The notes: generated from the sequence alone by a model not told the origin. Shown: positions 1 through 6,681, counted from the stretch's first letter. The stretch: DNA of 7,595 bases from Xenococcus sp039190385 (GCA_039190385.1 JBCCYD010000303.1:1-7595), one strand, 5' to 3'. A program made the numbers and translations.

Positions 1-24
1 AATAATCTTTTGTCTTAAATCAAG

Positions 25-46
25 TGAATATGCTTTCATTCTAAAT
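25..46 (+). repeat. Left copy of imperfect 22-bp direct repeat
   Basis: This 22-bp segment matches 1290-1311 at 19 of 22 positions and shares the uninterrupted core CTTTCATTCT (33-42 and 1298-1307). The two copies flank the truncated PstS-like/OmpA gene. Both are AT-rich, so chance similarity is possible. No transposase or terminal inverted repeat accompanies them. Confidence 0.45.
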
Positions 47-68
47 TAGCTGACTAGGTTTAAATTAA

Positions 69-1274
69 GTGTATCTCATCTATTTGAGAACCGCTATAGC
101 AGGTTTAGTTAATAATAAGTGGCAAGCAATTGAAATAAATCCTGTAGGCTCGGATTCTGCTTTTTCTTGTGTTTCTAACCCTGACTGTGATATCGGTATT
201 TCATCAAAAATTATAACAAGTGAAAAATTAAATTCGCTTGTACAATCAAATGCAATAAAACTTAGTCTACAAAATAATTCCCAAGATCCAAATAATAAAT
301 ATGAATATGAATTAGGCTTTGATGGTGTAGTTTTTATTGTAAATAGGAGAAATCCAGTAACAAGTCTAACAGTTTCTGAACTAAGTGATATTTTCTTGGG
401 TAAAATTACTAATTGGAGCGAAATCCAAGATGATATCAATGGTCCAATAAATGTTTACATAAGAACTCCTGAAAAGTCAGGGACTTATAACTTTGTACAA
501 GATATAATTGCTCCAGACAAAAACTTGAAAGGAACTGTTATTAACGATAGTCTAATGCTGTCAAGTATGGTTTCCGATGATATTTATAGTATTGGCTTTG
601 TAGGCTCAGCATTTTCTGGTAATACAAAAAAATTGGAAATAGGTGATAATGATAATACTATTTATTACTATCCTGATGAAAGGAACATTAGATCAGAAAA
701 ATATAGATTTTCCAGAAGTCTTTATTTTTATATTTCAAATAATACAGCAAATGAAAAGACTAATGATTTTATTAATTTTGCTACATCTGAAAATAAGAAG
801 ATTCAAGATATCTTAATTAACAATGGTTTCTATCCTCGTTTTGAACGCTTAAATAATCGACAAGAAGATGCTATTAGGCAAAAAGCAAATTCTTTGCTTA
901 ATAATTTACATAATCCACGATTAACCGAGTATATAAAAGCAATCAAAGACAAAGAACTATTTCAAAGAAATATTCAATTTAGCAAAGGTGCATGTCAACC
1001 TAATGTTCATGCATCTGAAATTTTAGATAAGTTAAGGAAAGATATTAAGCCTAACCAAGAAATAACGATTATTGCTTTTACTGATGATACTGGCATAATA
1101 GAAGACAATGATCGTCTTGCAAAATGTCGTCACGAAAGTGTTAGTGCATTACTTAAAGAAATTGGATTAACTCCTTCAAGGGCTATTGCGGTTGGGGAAC
1201 ACTTCTCGTTTGCGTCAAATGAAACTGAGGAAGGAAGAGCTCGAAATCGTCGTGTAGAAATTTGGTTAGAGTGA
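69..1274 (+). CDS. PstS-like substrate-binding domain fused to OmpA-like domain, N-terminus missing
   Basis: A 401-residue reading frame with two domains. Residues ~20-255 are a periplasmic phosphate-binding-protein-like (PstS family) domain. It shows GSDS at 27-30, the strand LGFDGVVFIVNRRNPV at 82-97, IFLGKITNWSEI at 108-119, R132 with KSGTY at 136-140, and IGFVG at 175-179. Residues ~300-401 are an OmpA-like peptidoglycan-binding domain: FTDDTG at 337-342, NDRLAKCRHESV at 347-358 and GRARNRRVEIW at 389-399. Known relatives carry an N-terminal signal or membrane anchor and a first lobe beginning with a GSTTIG-like ligand loop. Both are absent here, a loss of roughly 100 residues. The GTG start at 69 follows an in-frame TAA at 66-68, with further stops at 51 and 42, so no upstream extension exists in this frame. 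Only a weak AGG (56-58) lies upstream. Without export the protein could not reach periplasm or cell wall, so it is probably a 5'-truncated gene remnant. The remaining 400 codons are nevertheless uninterrupted. Function of intact homologues: inferred phosphate or small-anion sensing or binding tethered to peptidoglycan. Confidence 0.82.
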   Translation: MYLIYLRTAIAGLVNNKWQAIEINPVGSDSAFSCVSNPDCDIGISSKIITSEKLNSLVQSNAIKLSLQNNSQDPNNKYEYELGFDGVVFIVNRRNPVTSLTVSELSDIFLGKITNWSEIQDDINGPINVYIRTPEKSGTYNFVQDIIAPDKNLKGTVINDSLMLSSMVSDDIYSIGFVGSAFSGNTKKLEIGDNDNTIYYYPDERNIRSEKYRFSRSLYFYISNNTANEKTNDFINFATSENKKIQDILINNGFYPRFERLNNRQEDAIRQKANSLLNNLHNPRLTEYIKAIKDKELFQRNIQFSKGACQPNVHASEILDKLRKDIKPNQEITIIAFTDDTGIIEDNDRLAKCRHESVSALLKEIGLTPSRAIAVGEHFSFASNETEEGRARNRRVEIWLE

Positions 1275-1289
1275 TGATTTGATAAGCCT

Positions 1290-1311
1290 TGAATAATCTT
1301 TCATTCTTAAT
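1290..1311 (+). repeat. Right copy of imperfect 22-bp direct repeat
   Basis: Partner of 25-46 (19/22 identical), lying in the 46-bp convergent gap between the PstS-like/OmpA frame and higA. I see no stable hairpin or T-tract in that gap, so neither gene has an obvious intrinsic terminator there. Confidence 0.45.
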
Positions 1312-1320
1312 CCATTTTAT

Positions 1321-1698
1321 TTAAGCAGAGGTTTTTTCTAGTGAATAAGGCTGAATTAATACTTCTGCTGAAATCCCTAAACCTTGGTTTAAGCGTCGGA
1401 TCATATCCAAAGTTAAAGGCTTTTGTCGATCCAAAATTGCAGTTACTTGTTCTCGACTACCAATAGAAGTTTCTAAAGCTTGATAAGATAATCCACGAGA
1501 CTCCAAATAATACAATATTGCGGAGATTGGATCTGGTGCTTCAATAGGATAATGCTGCTGTTCATAAACTTCGACCAATGTAGTTAAAATATCCAAGCGT
1601 TCAAATTCAGGAGAATTAAGTTCAGCATCAAATAATCTTTCAATTTCTGCGAGGGCATTCTGGTAATCTGATTCAGTTTTAATAGGACGTAATTCCAT
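1321..1698 (-). CDS. higA: HigA-type antitoxin, XRE-family HTH
   Basis: A 125-residue protein of the HigA antitoxin family. Its N-terminus (residues 1-50) has the characteristic LRPIKTESDYQNALAEIE opening, then LVEVYEQQHYPI (41-52) and the APDPISAI motif (54-61). Residues ~57-116 form a C-terminal XRE/Cro-type helix-turn-helix: LESRGLSYQALETSIGS (65-81), then RQKPLTLDMIRRLNQGLGI (91-109). In this family the antitoxin binds and neutralises the HigB ribonuclease and represses the shared promoter through its HTH. The gene lies 12 bp downstream of the higB stop on the same strand, and toxin-first order is the normal higBA arrangement. The length is normal for the family and no frame damage is seen. 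The ATG at 1698 is preceded by only a weak purine-rich AAGAAC, so translation may be coupled to higB. Confidence 0.93.
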   Translation of the reverse strand: MELRPIKTESDYQNALAEIERLFDAELNSPEFERLDILTTLVEVYEQQHYPIEAPDPISAILYYLESRGLSYQALETSIGSREQVTAILDRQKPLTLDMIRRLNQGLGISAEVLIQPYSLEKTSA

Positions 1699-1710
1699 AA
1701 CTATAAGTTC

Positions 1711-2004
1711 TTAAATAATTGCTGCATCTATTTTGTCATATTCTTTATGTGTTCCGATAAAGCGAATGAAAATAATACTTATGTCATATCTAACATGAAT
1801 AATCAGGCGATAATCATTACCTTTAATATTAAAAATAACACGGTTATTAGCAATAAAACTGGCATTGCGATAGAGACTTTTAATATCAGATGGGCTTTGC
1901 CAATTGGCACGAGATGCTTCATCAAACCAAGCTTTTAGCGGTTGTTCTGAATCAGGGTATTTCTCCCAAAAATTGCGTAGAGTTTTCCGAGCAATAATTC
2001 GCAT
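1711..2004 (-). CDS. higB: HigB-type mRNA-interferase toxin
   Basis: A 97-residue protein of the HigB toxin family (RelE-like fold). Visible family features are the MRIIARKTLRNFWEKYPDSE start (1-20), the W35-P38-DIK segment (35-42), NNRVIFNIKGNDYRLI (53-68) and the C-terminal RFIGTHKEYDKIDA (81-94), which is the usual family signature. Known members cleave mRNA on the translating ribosome and are held inactive by HigA. The gene is intact and full length and is the first gene of a two-gene operon with higA. The ATG at 2004 has no Shine-Dalgarno sequence, and the best -10 box ends only 8 bases before it (separate entry). That fits a short-leader or leaderless transcript repressed by HigA binding. 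Antitoxin loss is not evident, so the pair should be functional, though activity cannot be judged from sequence. Confidence 0.93.
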   Translation of the reverse strand: MRIIARKTLRNFWEKYPDSEQPLKAWFDEASRANWQSPSDIKSLYRNASFIANNRVIFNIKGNDYRLIIHVRYDISIIFIRFIGTHKEYDKIDAAII

Positions 2005-2012
2005 GATGTAAG

Positions 2013-2042
2013 ATTATATTCTGCTTTGATATTTGGAAGCAA
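2013..2042 (-). promoter_or_regulatory. Candidate higBA promoter
   Basis: Read on the minus strand, a perfect TATAAT (2018 to 2013) lies 18 bp downstream of TTGCTT (2042 to 2037). The -10 box is 8 bases from the higB ATG, so initiation about 7 bases downstream would fall almost on the start codon. The -35 match is partial. This is the strongest promoter-like sequence in the 94-bp gap, and a HigA operator would be expected to overlap it, but I see no clear dyad. Confidence 0.45.
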
Positions 2043-2098
2043 ATGTGTGATCCAAAACTTCAATATTTATACAAAATAATTGGTTTATTAATTACAGT

Positions 2099-3613
2099 TT
2101 ATCCTAAAGACTCAAAAGCAACACCCTGATTGACAAATAAATTCGATAAATTGGGATTTGCATTGATCGCGTTTGTTTCAGCAGGGCCAGCATAGAGAAA
2201 AGTTCCATTTTGGCTATTTTGAAAGCGATTAAACTCGACTCCGCGATCAGCAGCTCCATCTAAAAGATAAAATTCGGGAATATCTTCACCATTACCGTCC
2301 AGACCTTGTCTAGTCCACCGATCTCTCTGGTCAGAATTCTCAGCAAAAATAGCATTATATTCTCCCGTACTAACAAACAAGAAAGTTCCTGGTAAATCTA
2401 CACTGGCAAGGCGGAAGAAAGGAATTAAATTCTCTCCAGGAACAGTGCTAGCAACAAAAGCTGGATTAATAGTTCCATCTTCAGCTACTCCGTCAAGAGA
2501 AAAAGAATTGCTAAGATTGGGATCGGCTAAAATACCATCTCGTTCTTCTGTCCCAACAAAAACATAGGTTCCTGAAGTAAAACCAGTATTTCTGAAGCGA
2601 AATAGAGGAATAGTTTGTTCATTTAGTTGTTCTTGAGTATCTGCCAAAGTAAATGTCACATTACTTGCATTAGGACTAATAGCAAAATCTCCATCCGCCA
2701 ACAGTGAATAGGTAACGGTTTCAACTCCTATATCATCATTTCTGGTGGCATTGGGGTCCTCAGCCGGTAAATCAGCATCATCAAAAATAGGAAGAGTAAT
2801 AGTCGCTACTTGCTCGGTAATTCTAAAGCTCAAACCACTACTATCATCAAAACCTCGAACTAACTCTCCACCAGAAAAAACCGCTTGAGGTTCAGGAGGT
2901 AAGATGTCAAAATCCCCCAAAGAAAAAGGTACTCCACTACCAATATCTACTACGAGACCTTCTGCTGGTGGGGGTTCACTTAAGCTCAGTATGATAGTAG
3001 TCTCTGTTCCTTCAGATTCAATGAGGGTTCTTGCTGTAGCTGCAATAGATACAGTTATTAAATCGGCATTTGGGTCAGCTACATCTTCATCTATATTGAT
3101 AGCAGAAGCATCAATACGAATATCACCAACATCTGCACCGATAAAATTGGCAGAACCTAAAGCATTTGCCAGTTCAGAAGTAACTAATAAGTCTGCGTCA
3201 GAAATAGTTAGTCCTTCTTCAGTAGTGATGTTTCCTGGTGCGCTAATATCGAATAAAATTTCTAAGTCTAGCCTATCTTCGGTAGTGTCAGACACAAAGA
3301 AACCACTAGCTATATTAGATATTCTTGAAGCATCAAACCCAATTGAAAAATCGCCAACGGTTATGGGAGCACCATTTAAGTTGAGAGTAACCGTACCAGA
3401 ATGATTGATGGTGCCATCTAAGGGGGTAAAAGGTTCTGTTTCAAACCTAAAATCTGTGTCTGCAACAATTGGAAATCCCAATTGAAATTCTTCAGAAAAG
3501 GGTTCTCCAATGGTGTCCGCACTGACTAAAGTGGCCCCTAATGCCAATTCTAATAGGGGTAAGTTCAGAGAAACACTAGTAGTTCCTGACGTAACCAAGT
3601 TAGTTTGAGCCAT
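2099..3613 (-). CDS. Probable extracellular protein with Calx-beta-like region and three C-terminal DUF5648-like repeats
   Basis: A 504-residue, very acidic protein without a classical signal peptide (MAQTNLVTSG start). Three parts can be seen. Residues 1-~175 are a beta-rich domain with many hydrophobic/Ser/Thr strands (GTINHSGTVTLNLN at 67-80, VGDFSIGFD at 86-94). I recall it from other cyanobacterial exoproteins but cannot name it. Residues ~183-327 resemble a Calx-beta-like module: LIESEGTETTIILSLSEPPP at 197-216, then acidic DDADLPAEDPNATRNDD at 278-294, which could bind calcium. Residues 336-377, 397-442 and 461-500 are three copies of a ~40-residue repeat with the pattern F-R-F...GT-(Y/F)-(V/L)-(F/Y)...E...I...N...GV-A-F, like the DUF5648 cell-surface repeat. 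Acidic composition, few cysteines and no Sec signal suggest type I-type export, but no C-terminal secretion signal can be proven. It is divergent from the TonB-dependent receptor with 115 bp between starts. No Shine-Dalgarno is visible before the ATG at 3613. Function unknown: adhesin, surface layer or ligand-binding roles are all possible. Confidence 0.78.
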   Translation of the reverse strand: MAQTNLVTSGTTSVSLNLPLLELALGATLVSADTIGEPFSEEFQLGFPIVADTDFRFETEPFTPLDGTINHSGTVTLNLNGAPITVGDFSIGFDASRISNIASGFFVSDTTEDRLDLEILFDISAPGNITTEEGLTISDADLLVTSELANALGSANFIGADVGDIRIDASAINIDEDVADPNADLITVSIAATARTLIESEGTETTIILSLSEPPPAEGLVVDIGSGVPFSLGDFDILPPEPQAVFSGGELVRGFDDSSGLSFRITEQVATITLPIFDDADLPAEDPNATRNDDIGVETVTYSLLADGDFAISPNASNVTFTLADTQEQLNEQTIPLFRFRNTGFTSGTYVFVGTEERDGILADPNLSNSFSLDGVAEDGTINPAFVASTVPGENLIPFFRLASVDLPGTFLFVSTGEYNAIFAENSDQRDRWTRQGLDGNGEDIPEFYLLDGAADRGVEFNRFQNSQNGTFLYAGPAETNAINANPNLSNLFVNQGVAFESLG

Positions 3614-3640
3614 AATTCTAATCTGTTGCAGTAAAAATTT

Positions 3641-3654
3641 GTTAATTAATTAAC
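3641..3654. promoter_or_regulatory. Perfect 14-bp palindrome in the divergent intergenic region
   Basis: GTTAATTAATTAAC is a perfect palindrome located 27 bp before the secreted-protein start and 74 bp before the receptor start. A symmetric site between divergent genes is the usual position for a dimeric regulator. It does not match the Fur consensus GATAATGATAATCATTATC. AT-rich palindromes also arise by chance, so the operator role is inference. Confidence 0.4.
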
Positions 3655-3705
3655 TTATCTATTATTAAATTTTCATATAGTAGCATTATTGATGTAAATC
3701 CAAGA

Positions 3706-3733
3706 AATAGAGAATCAGGAGTAGGGAATTGAA
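3706..3733 (+). repeat. Heptamer (STRR-like) repeats carrying the receptor's ribosome binding site
   Basis: Four successive 7-bp units starting at 3706, 3713, 3720 and 3727 fit a loose AATNAGG consensus, and the last is strongly degenerate. AATCAGG also occurs at 6621-6627. The array contains AGGAG at 3717-3721, 7 bases before the TTG start of the receptor at 3729. The repeat therefore appears to provide the Shine-Dalgarno sequence and runs into the coding region. Confidence 0.5.
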
Positions 3734-6365
3734 TTTAGTTAAATATGGTTTTTTTCTAGTTCAATTCAGCTTGTTTTCACTGTTAATTACTATTAATCCA
3801 GCTGTCGCTGAATCGATACAGAATAACTCGCAAAAGACAAAGACAGCTTTTATTCAAGATGCTTTCTTGCGCCAAGAGATTTCTACTTCAGCAAAAGATT
3901 TATTTGCAGGCCCTCGACAATTCCGACAACGACGGACCATCTCCCAAAGTAATCTTACTCTCGTAACTGGAATAAAGATCAATCAAACTGATAAAGGATT
4001 GGAAGTAATATTAAGCATCAACGGAAACAGATTAGTTCCCTTAATCTTCCCAGAAGGTAACAATTTATTAATCGATATTCTTGACGCAGCTTTAGCACCT
4101 GCCTTTGAAAATGAGTTTACCGAAACTAATCCTGCCCCAGGAATTAAGCAAGTCAGGTTAACCAAGCTAGATGAAAGTAGTATTCGTTTGACTATTGCCG
4201 GCGAGACACAAACACCAGATGCAGAAATAATGCCTTCTCAGCCAAATTCATTGGTGTTAAACATTATTCCAACTACTAGCACTGCACAAACTGAAATAGA
4301 TGAAGAGATTGAAATTATTGAAATTATCGTCACAGATAATGCAGAGGATAACTATTATGTACCTGATGCTCGCACGGCAACACGAACTAATACACCTTTG
4401 CGAGATATTCCTCAATCAATTCAGATCATTCCCCAACAGATAATTGAAGATCGCCAAGCAATTTCGTTAGAAGAAATTGTAACCAACAGCAGCGGAGTAA
4501 TATTTTTTGGGAATAATCTCGGTCGTGGTGCGGATATTGCAATTCGAGGTTTTAATCGTAGTGCTATTCTCCGAGATGGCTTTAGAGTATACAACCGCGC
4601 TGCCCAGGGAATACCAGAAACAGCTAACTTAGAACGAGTAGAGATTGTTAAAGGACCTGCTTCTGCTGTGTTTGGTGAAAGCGAACCTGGCGGACTAATT
4701 AATCTTGTTTCCAAGCAGCCTTTATCCGAACCTTTTTATAATTTGCAGCTTCAATTAGGAAATGACAGTTTGGTGAGATTTCCCGCCGATTTGTCTGGTC
4801 CTTTGACTGAATCTGCCAACCTAAGCTATCGAATCAATATATTATACCAATCCGAAGAGGGCTTTCGCAACTTCGACAACGGTTTTGAACGTTTTTTTCT
4901 TGCTCCAACTTTAGCTTGGCAAATTTCTGACAACACCGATCTGTCTTTTAATCTCGAATACACTCATGAAACAAGACCTGTCGATTCTGGTACGGCATTT
5001 ATTGACGGTGAACCGGCTGACATTCCCCGTGAAAGAATTACTAACAATCCCAGCGATGAGGGGGACAGAGAATTTCTTAATACTGGCTATACTTTCGAGC
5101 ATCGTTTTAATGAGGATTGGAAAATTAGAAATGCCTTTCGCTATATCTCCAATAGCTACGATACCAATGATGATACTTTAGCGGTGCCTTTTTTAATTAA
5201 CGAAAACACAGGTATTGTAACTCGTACTTTTGTTCAAGAAGAGCGAGCAGAAGACAGCTTTACTTTATATACCAATGTTGAAGGCAATTTTGCTACAGGA
5301 AAGATCGAACACAATCTTTTATTGGGAATAGATCTAAACCACAGTCAAATAGATTTAAGCACCAGATTCGATCCCTTTCCTTTAAATTCTTCCAATCCCA
5401 ATTTGACATTTATTGATATCTTCAATCCAGATTACGACGAGTTTCCTTCCCCTGAGGCTGAAGACATTGACTTTTTTAATAATGATGATGTTACTAATAA
5501 TCGTCTGGGAATTTATCTTCAAGATAAGATAGATTTGTTAGACAATCTAATTTTATTGGCAGGGTTGCGTTATGACACATTTGACCAAACCACCACCAAT
5601 AATTTAGACAATACCGAAGTCTCTCAGGATAGTAATGCTTTTACTCCTCGCATTGGCATTGTCTATCAACCAATTAAAGCTATTTCTCTTTATGGCAACT
5701 ATAGTGAGTCTTTTAATCCACAGCCTTTTTTATACAATCGCTCGGCTGATGGGAGTCTGCTCGAACCAGAATCAGGAGCAGGATTTGAAGTTGGAGTCAA
5801 AGCTGAAATTGTTCCCAATCGTCTGGCAGCTACTGTCGCCTATTTTAATATAACCAGAGAAAACGTGGCGACTGAAGATAGATTTAATCCTTTTGCTGTT
5901 GTAGTCGTGGGAGAACAGCAAAGCCAGGGTATAGAAATCGATTTGATTGGGGAGATTCGGCCTGGATGGAATATTATTGCCTCCTATGCTTATATTGATT
6001 CGGAAATAACCGAAGATGATAATCCCGATTTTATTGGCAATCGTTTTCCCAACATTCCCGAAAACAGTGCTAGTTTGTGGACAACCTATGAAATTCAGCA
6101 AGGTAATTTAAAGGGCTTGGGTTTGGGAGTAGGGTTAACCTACGTTGGTAAAAGACAAGGCGGTTTGCCAAATAGCTTTGAGTTAGATAGCTATTTTCTG
6201 ACTAATACAGCACTTTTTTATAATCGTCAAAATTGGCAACTACGTCTGAACTTCGACAATCTGTTTGACGTAAATTATATTGAGGCTGCCAATACTAGCT
6301 CAGTTCGGAATATTTATGTCGGTAGACCTTTTGTTGTAAGAGGTTCGATTTCTGTACAGCTTTAA
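3729..6365 (+). CDS. AMIN-domain TonB-dependent siderophore-type outer-membrane receptor
   Basis: An 878-residue outer-membrane receptor, full length for cyanobacterial members. Residues 1-27 are a signal peptide (K5, hydrophobic 7-23, AVA/ES cleavage after 27). Residues ~77-180 are an AMIN domain, a periplasmic module commonly fused to these receptors in cyanobacteria. A TonB-box-like IEIIEIIVT lies at 194-202. The plug domain spans ~211-333: TPLRDIPQSIQIIPQQIIEDR (222-242), DIAIRGF (269-275), RDGFRVY (282-288), LERVEIVKGPASAVFGESEPGG (301-322, with LINLVSKQP following). Residues ~340-878 are the beta-barrel, ending in the NLFDVNYIEA (near the C-terminus) and VGRPFVVRGSISVQL segments typical of the family. 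Such receptors import ferric siderophores using TonB/ExbBD energy. The ligand cannot be deduced. The TTG start at 3729 is chosen because of AGGAG 7 bases upstream, an in-frame stop at 3708-3710, and the immediate signal peptide. The last residue is Leu rather than the usual Phe. A secreted protein is encoded divergently. No siderophore synthesis or TonB gene is in view. Confidence 0.95.
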   Translation: MNLVKYGFFLVQFSLFSLLITINPAVAESIQNNSQKTKTAFIQDAFLRQEISTSAKDLFAGPRQFRQRRTISQSNLTLVTGIKINQTDKGLEVILSINGNRLVPLIFPEGNNLLIDILDAALAPAFENEFTETNPAPGIKQVRLTKLDESSIRLTIAGETQTPDAEIMPSQPNSLVLNIIPTTSTAQTEIDEEIEIIEIIVTDNAEDNYYVPDARTATRTNTPLRDIPQSIQIIPQQIIEDRQAISLEEIVTNSSGVIFFGNNLGRGADIAIRGFNRSAILRDGFRVYNRAAQGIPETANLERVEIVKGPASAVFGESEPGGLINLVSKQPLSEPFYNLQLQLGNDSLVRFPADLSGPLTESANLSYRINILYQSEEGFRNFDNGFERFFLAPTLAWQISDNTDLSFNLEYTHETRPVDSGTAFIDGEPADIPRERITNNPSDEGDREFLNTGYTFEHRFNEDWKIRNAFRYISNSYDTNDDTLAVPFLINENTGIVTRTFVQEERAEDSFTLYTNVEGNFATGKIEHNLLLGIDLNHSQIDLSTRFDPFPLNSSNPNLTFIDIFNPDYDEFPSPEAEDIDFFNNDDVTNNRLGIYLQDKIDLLDNLILLAGLRYDTFDQTTTNNLDNTEVSQDSNAFTPRIGIVYQPIKAISLYGNYSESFNPQPFLYNRSADGSLLEPESGAGFEVGVKAEIVPNRLAATVAYFNITRENVATEDRFNPFAVVVVGEQQSQGIEIDLIGEIRPGWNIIASYAYIDSEITEDDNPDFIGNRFPNIPENSASLWTTYEIQQGNLKGLGLGVGLTYVGKRQGGLPNSFELDSYFLTNTALFYNRQNWQLRLNFDNLFDVNYIEAANTSSVRNIYVGRPFVVRGSISVQL

Positions 6366-6399
6366 TGTTCAATATTTTTAGTATGAATCGGCACTAGGT

Positions 6400-6407
6400 G
6401 CGATCGC
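6400..6407. repeat. HIP1 octamer
   Basis: Exact GCGATCGC, embedded in the 10-bp palindrome TGCGATCGCA (6399-6408). It is the highly iterated palindrome of many cyanobacterial genomes and supports the taxonomic assignment. Confidence 0.9.
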
Positions 6408-6483
6408 ATCAAAAGACAAACAACCACGTTTCTATAAAGCAGGCATCTTAAAATCATCTCGACAATTAGGACATCATGTCATT

Positions 6484-6513
6484 TAATCTGTCACTGTACA
6501 AACAGACAGATTA
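6484..6513. repeat. 9-bp perfect inverted repeat with 12-base loop
   Basis: TAATCTGTC (6484-6492) pairs exactly with GACAGATTA (6505-6513). An inner CTGT/ACAG pairing (6494-6497 with 6502-6505) is an alternative register. There is no T-tract on either strand, so it is not a canonical intrinsic terminator. It could protect the 3' end of the receptor mRNA or be a protein-binding dyad. Confidence 0.55.
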
Positions 6514-6551
6514 GAAGATTATGTAAAAATAACGTAATGTTGCTAAACTAC

Positions 6552-6601
6552 ATTTATTTTGAAATAAAATAAATAAAAATTTTTGAGATGATCTTTTTTT
6601 T
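6552..6601 (+). terminator. Weak AT-only hairpin region with downstream T run
   Basis: ATTTATTTT (6552-6560) and AAAATAAAT (6566-6574) form a perfect 9-bp stem with a 5-base loop. A palindrome AAAAATTTTT (6575-6584) and eight Ts (6594-6601) follow. The stem lacks G-C pairs and the T run is 20 bases away, so it is a poor match to a rho-independent terminator. It is the only terminator-like element after the receptor gene. Confidence 0.25.
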
Positions 6602-6635
6602 AGGTACTGAGTATTAGAAAAATCAGGAATCTTCC

Positions 6636-6677
6636 CTGTACCTCTTACTTTATACCTCTTAATTCATACTTTTTAAA
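6636..6677 (+). repeat. Six-unit degenerate heptamer array (STRR-like)
   Basis: Six contiguous 7-bp units begin at 6636, 6643, 6650, 6657, 6664 and 6671 with consensus close to TCWTACY. Positions 4-5 are TA in every unit. The same array is seen as a 14-bp period: TACCTCTTA at 6639-6647 and 6653-6661, then TACTTTTTA at 6667-6675. Short tandemly repeated heptamers are known from intergenic regions of cyanobacteria. The array ends 4 bases before the ResB-like ATG. Confidence 0.6.
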
Positions 6678-6681
6678 TATA

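Larger units (their letters stand above)
6366..6681. other. 316-bp non-coding region between receptor and ResB-like gene
   Basis: This stretch holds no convincing gene. From left to right it contains a HIP1 octamer, a 34-codon open stretch (6382-6483) that may be a gene relic, an 11-bp dyad GACATCATGTC (6470-6480), two inverted repeats, an eight-base T run (6594-6601) and a heptamer array ending at the ResB-like start codon. No strong GC-rich terminator hairpin with T-tract follows the receptor gene. Confidence 0.7.

Noticed and set aside
80..439. 119-codon minus-strand open frame inside the PstS-like/OmpA gene
   Set aside because: It lies antisense to a well supported domain, has no family motif or ribosome binding site, and looks like a shadow.
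2061..2098. Terminator after the exoprotein gene
   Set aside because: On the minus strand only a 5-bp AT stem (TAATT/AATTA) followed by four Ts is present, too weak to annotate.
2904..3404. 166-codon plus-strand open frame antisense to the exoprotein
   Set aside because: Its Ser/Ala/Lys-rich low-complexity composition is the expected reverse image of a Thr/Asp/Glu-rich coding frame. The minus-strand protein has clear repeats and domain structure.
3614..3728. Fur box controlling the receptor
   Set aside because: Iron control is plausible for this gene class, but I found no stretch close to the 19-bp consensus, so it is not annotated.
5772..6101. 109-codon minus-strand open frame inside the receptor barrel
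   Set aside because: Antisense to the conserved TonB-dependent barrel, with no recognisable motif.
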